Positions 61,565-64,000 of a DNA stretch of 64,000 nucleotides are shown here, one piece after another; position 1 is the first letter of the stretch; every line of letters begins with the position of its first letter. The position numbers were made by a program, and so were the translations under genes. The stretch lies in the NCBI GenBank assembly GCA_964351885.1, contig CAYGPP010000003.1, positions 1 to 64,000 of the forward strand, read 5' to 3'. Below the pieces are notes generated by a model. It had not been told where the DNA came from, did no database searches, and saw only the letters and a list, made by a program, of their open reading frames with translations. This stretch comes from Marinoscillum sp964351885. Lineage in GTDB: Bacteria; Bacteroidota; Bacteroidia; Cytophagales; Cyclobacteriaceae.

Positions 61565-63988
61565 ATGACTAAAACCTTTATCCTCTCGATCATCAGAAAT
61601 CTCTGGAAAAACAAAGTGACTTCCTTGATCAATGTTTTGGCACTGACATTGGGAATGAGTAGCATTCTGTTTATCTACATTCAGGATCGTTATGAATCCA
61701 GCTTTGATATTCATCAGCCAAAAGCAGATCGCATCTTTCGGGTTAATGGTACGATCAATTACCCAAATTCCATGCAGCAATCTGGAAACACAGCATCCAT
61801 GCTCGTGAAGGTGCTGCGTACAGAATACCCTGAATTAGCGAGTGTAATTCAGATTATTGGCCCTAGGGAGGGATTGGTTGCAATCAATCCTGGAGATGGA
61901 AATGAGCGGGTGTTTGAAGAGCCATTCAATGTCTTTTTTGCTGATAGTGCCTTTTTGAAGCACTTCGATTATGATTTCATTGTAGGCAACAAACGAACTG
62001 CGCTAGACAATAACAACTCCATTGTTCTTTCGAATCGCATGGTGGAAAAATACTATCCAGACTTTGTGGGTAGAGAAGCTGAGTTGTTAGGTCAACCCAT
62101 CGGGTTGTATGACTCCTTGCGCGTATATATTACAGGAGTCATTGTCGATCCCCCAAGCAATAGCAACTTTCCATTTGAAATACTCACCTCAGCAGAGATC
62201 TACTACAAACTCTATGATTGGGATCGAGACAATTGGGGAAACATATCCTCTGGGATGACTTTTGTCGTGCTAGAAGAAGGACAGAAACCTCAGCATTTCG
62301 AGTCACGATTTCCGGATATGGTGAAGAAATACAGAACAGAGGAGGATGCCCGAATTACTACGTACAGTCTGTTGAATCTAAAAGAACTCCATAATGATCC
62401 CAAATGGGGTTTTGCCGGTAATTATACCAGCAATCCCTCTATTACTATTGGCTTTACGGCGATTGGATTATTCATCCTACTTTCCGCCTGTATCAACTTT
62501 ATTAATATCCAAACCGCACAAGTGGTCAATAGATCCAAAGAAGTGGGCGTACGAAAAGTTCTGGGAGGAACTCGTTTACAGTTGATTCTTCAGTTTTTGG
62601 TAGAGACTGTATTGCTTACCTCTATTTCTTTTTTATTGGCCTTGTGGATTACAGAACTTGCGCTGAATGGTTGGAATAATCTGTTGAGCATAGTAAGAAT
62701 GAATATGCAAATTGATGGATCTGTTTTAATCTTTGGTATCGGTCTCATTCTTTCTGTGAGTTTAATATCAGGACTTTATCCTGCGCTGAAGCTTTCCTCA
62801 TTTCAACCTTCTGAAGCTCTGAGAAGTGGGTTCTCTGCCTTGAATGGTAATAAGTCAGGACTTAGTCTCCGTCAAATATTGGTTGTGACGCAATTCGCCA
62901 TTACGCAATTAATGATCATAGGGACTATTGTGATATCACTCCAGATGGACTACTTCATCAACAAAGATCTTGGTTTTGACAAGCAAGAGATGATTACGGT
63001 AGATACTTACAAGCCCAATCGTCAACAAATAAATCGCCTGGTTCAGGAAATTGAAGCCATGCCAGAGGTGGTTTCTTTTTCACTTTCGTCTGGGCCTCCT
63101 ATGGATGACGGGCGTTATGCTACCGCTTTTCAAGAAGTAGGTCATGAAGATAAAGGAGATATGAAAGCACGAAATAAGTTTGTAGATCACCGATACCTCA
63201 GCGCTTATAACATTGAGCTAGTTGCGGGCAGAGACTTTAGACCAGACGAGTACAATGACTCAATTGATGCATTCATCGTAAACGAAGCACTCGTTAGACA
63301 ATTGGCTGTAGGAAGCCCTGAAGAAGCGATAGGAAAGCAGCTTGACTGCTATGGTCGTAGAGCAATGATAGTGGGAGTCACCAAAGATTTTCATATCGAC
63401 AAGCTAGATCAAGCGATCCAGCCGTTGATTATGTTTCCATGGCACATTCAGGTAAATGGCGCAGATTTGAAGATCTCATCAGGTAAACTTGCTCCGGTAC
63501 TCGACAAGCTCAGAGCCGTGTGGCTAGAAGTATTTCCCACTCGAACATTTCAGTTCAAGACTCTCAATGACTTCATCAAGGAGACCTATTTAGTAGAAGA
63601 CATTATGCTCAAAAGTATTAGGATATTTGCATTGGTAGCCATTTGCATTGGATGTCTGGGGTTGTATGCCTTAGTCTCCTTTATGTCAATCAAAAGAACC
63701 AAGGAGATTGGAATCAGAAAAGTCATGGGTGCTTCCTTTGGACAAATTCTTTACACTTTTTCGAGGCGATTTTTTATACTAACATTCATTGCCTTTATGA
63801 TCGCCGCACCTCTGGCTTATATGGTGATGAATCTTTGGCTTGACAATTATGTATATCGAATTCCATTAAGTTGGGATGTCTTTGCGCTCGGATTAATGAT
63901 CACTTTGATACTTACAATGATTACCGTAGGGTATATCTCTCTTAAAACAGCTCGTACCAATCCAGCAGAAACCTTGAAAACTGAGTGA
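61565..63988 (+). CDS. FtsX/MacB-type ABC permease
   Basis: From ATG 61565 (MTKTFILSIIRNLWKNKVTSLINVLALTLG) the protein is 807 residues with the usual eight-TM MacB/FtsX plan: one TM, a MacB periplasmic domain, three TM with NRSKEVGVRKVLGGTR, a second periplasmic domain, and a last TM block with KRTKEIGIRKVMGASFG. The frame stays open back to 61442 but that extension overlaps the regulator gene and lacks family similarity. It is divergent from the NtrC-like gene across about 100 bp, so that regulator may control it. No ATPase gene adjoins. Confidence 0.93.
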   Translation: MTKTFILSIIRNLWKNKVTSLINVLALTLGMSSILFIYIQDRYESSFDIHQPKADRIFRVNGTINYPNSMQQSGNTASMLVKVLRTEYPELASVIQIIGPREGLVAINPGDGNERVFEEPFNVFFADSAFLKHFDYDFIVGNKRTALDNNNSIVLSNRMVEKYYPDFVGREAELLGQPIGLYDSLRVYITGVIVDPPSNSNFPFEILTSAEIYYKLYDWDRDNWGNISSGMTFVVLEEGQKPQHFESRFPDMVKKYRTEEDARITTYSLLNLKELHNDPKWGFAGNYTSNPSITIGFTAIGLFILLSACINFINIQTAQVVNRSKEVGVRKVLGGTRLQLILQFLVETVLLTSISFLLALWITELALNGWNNLLSIVRMNMQIDGSVLIFGIGLILSVSLISGLYPALKLSSFQPSEALRSGFSALNGNKSGLSLRQILVVTQFAITQLMIIGTIVISLQMDYFINKDLGFDKQEMITVDTYKPNRQQINRLVQEIEAMPEVVSFSLSSGPPMDDGRYATAFQEVGHEDKGDMKARNKFVDHRYLSAYNIELVAGRDFRPDEYNDSIDAFIVNEALVRQLAVGSPEEAIGKQLDCYGRRAMIVGVTKDFHIDKLDQAIQPLIMFPWHIQVNGADLKISSGKLAPVLDKLRAVWLEVFPTRTFQFKTLNDFIKETYLVEDIMLKSIRIFALVAICIGCLGLYALVSFMSIKRTKEIGIRKVMGASFGQILYTFSRRFFILTFIAFMIAAPLAYMVMNLWLDNYVYRIPLSWDVFALGLMITLILTMITVGYISLKTARTNPAETLKTE

Positions 63989-64000
63989 GTTGGTAAGCTC

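Noticed and set aside
1..64000. CRISPR arrays, tRNA or rRNA genes, prophage or integrative elements
   Set aside because: No regularly spaced repeats, cloverleaf or rRNA sequences, integrase or phage structural genes were recognised on either strand.

Overview
The window looks like a chromosomal stretch of a marine-type Bacteroidota, most likely of the order Cytophagales. The evidence is low GC, promoters with a TAnnTTTG-type -7 box, almost no Shine-Dalgarno sequences, large MacB/FtsX permeases without a neighbouring ATPase, LruC-domain lipoproteins, a DUF3037/HipA-like pair and LytTR signalling. A run of 100 N (40056-40155) shows it is a scaffold from a draft assembly or metagenome bin. The first gene is cut by the window edge.

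Layout. 1-9.4 kb: end of a large cytosolic protein, the flotillin-like FloA, an unusual fusion of a membrane AraC regulator with an ABC permease, a tandem universal stress protein, a blue-light LOV-PP2C phosphatase and an MscS channel. 9.6-13.8 kb: a three-gene nitric-oxide signalling operon (H-NOX sensor, hybrid histidine kinase with Hpt, LytTR response regulator). 13.8-33.0 kb: a block of minus-strand genes for a sulfated exopolysaccharide: polymerase/ligase, acyltransferase, five glycosyltransferases, sulfotransferase, flippase, Wzc-like co-polymerase with a degenerate ATPase, TolC-like protein, two LruC lipoproteins, an initiating sugar transferase fused to a receiver-like domain, and a single-domain receiver. 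33.2-33.8 kb: a chimeric pseudogene made of an alpha/beta-hydrolase start and a second copy of the LOV-phosphatase 3' end. 33.9-45.1 kb: small housekeeping and unknown genes (GreA-like, HipA-like kinase/DUF3037/J-domain, DUF427, DUF2237, AI-2E transporter, MATE pump, methyltransferase, HU), a decayed RAYT transposase with REP palindromes, and a gene-poor 1-kb region rich in RNA-like hairpins. 45.1-64 kb: exported unknown protein, flavin amine oxidase, PadR-permease pair, a GH2-type hydrolase, a tripartite RND efflux operon, an NtrY/NtrC-like two-component pair and another permease.

Main observation. Seven promoters share one architecture: two 11-bp direct half-sites (consensus CYRAAAATCGA in the direction of transcription) with a 21-bp repeat period, then exactly 30 bp, then a TAnnTTTG-like box. 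One drives the H-NOX operon. The other six drive every transcription unit of the neighbouring exopolysaccharide block. Tandem direct repeats two helical turns apart are the known layout of LytTR operators, and the H-NOX operon encodes a LytTR regulator. The simplest reading is an autoregulated nitric-oxide-responsive regulon in which H-NOX, through the hybrid kinase and the LytTR regulator, controls a sulfated exopolysaccharide. The shared promoter layout is seen directly in the sequence; the identity of the binding protein and the signal are inferred.
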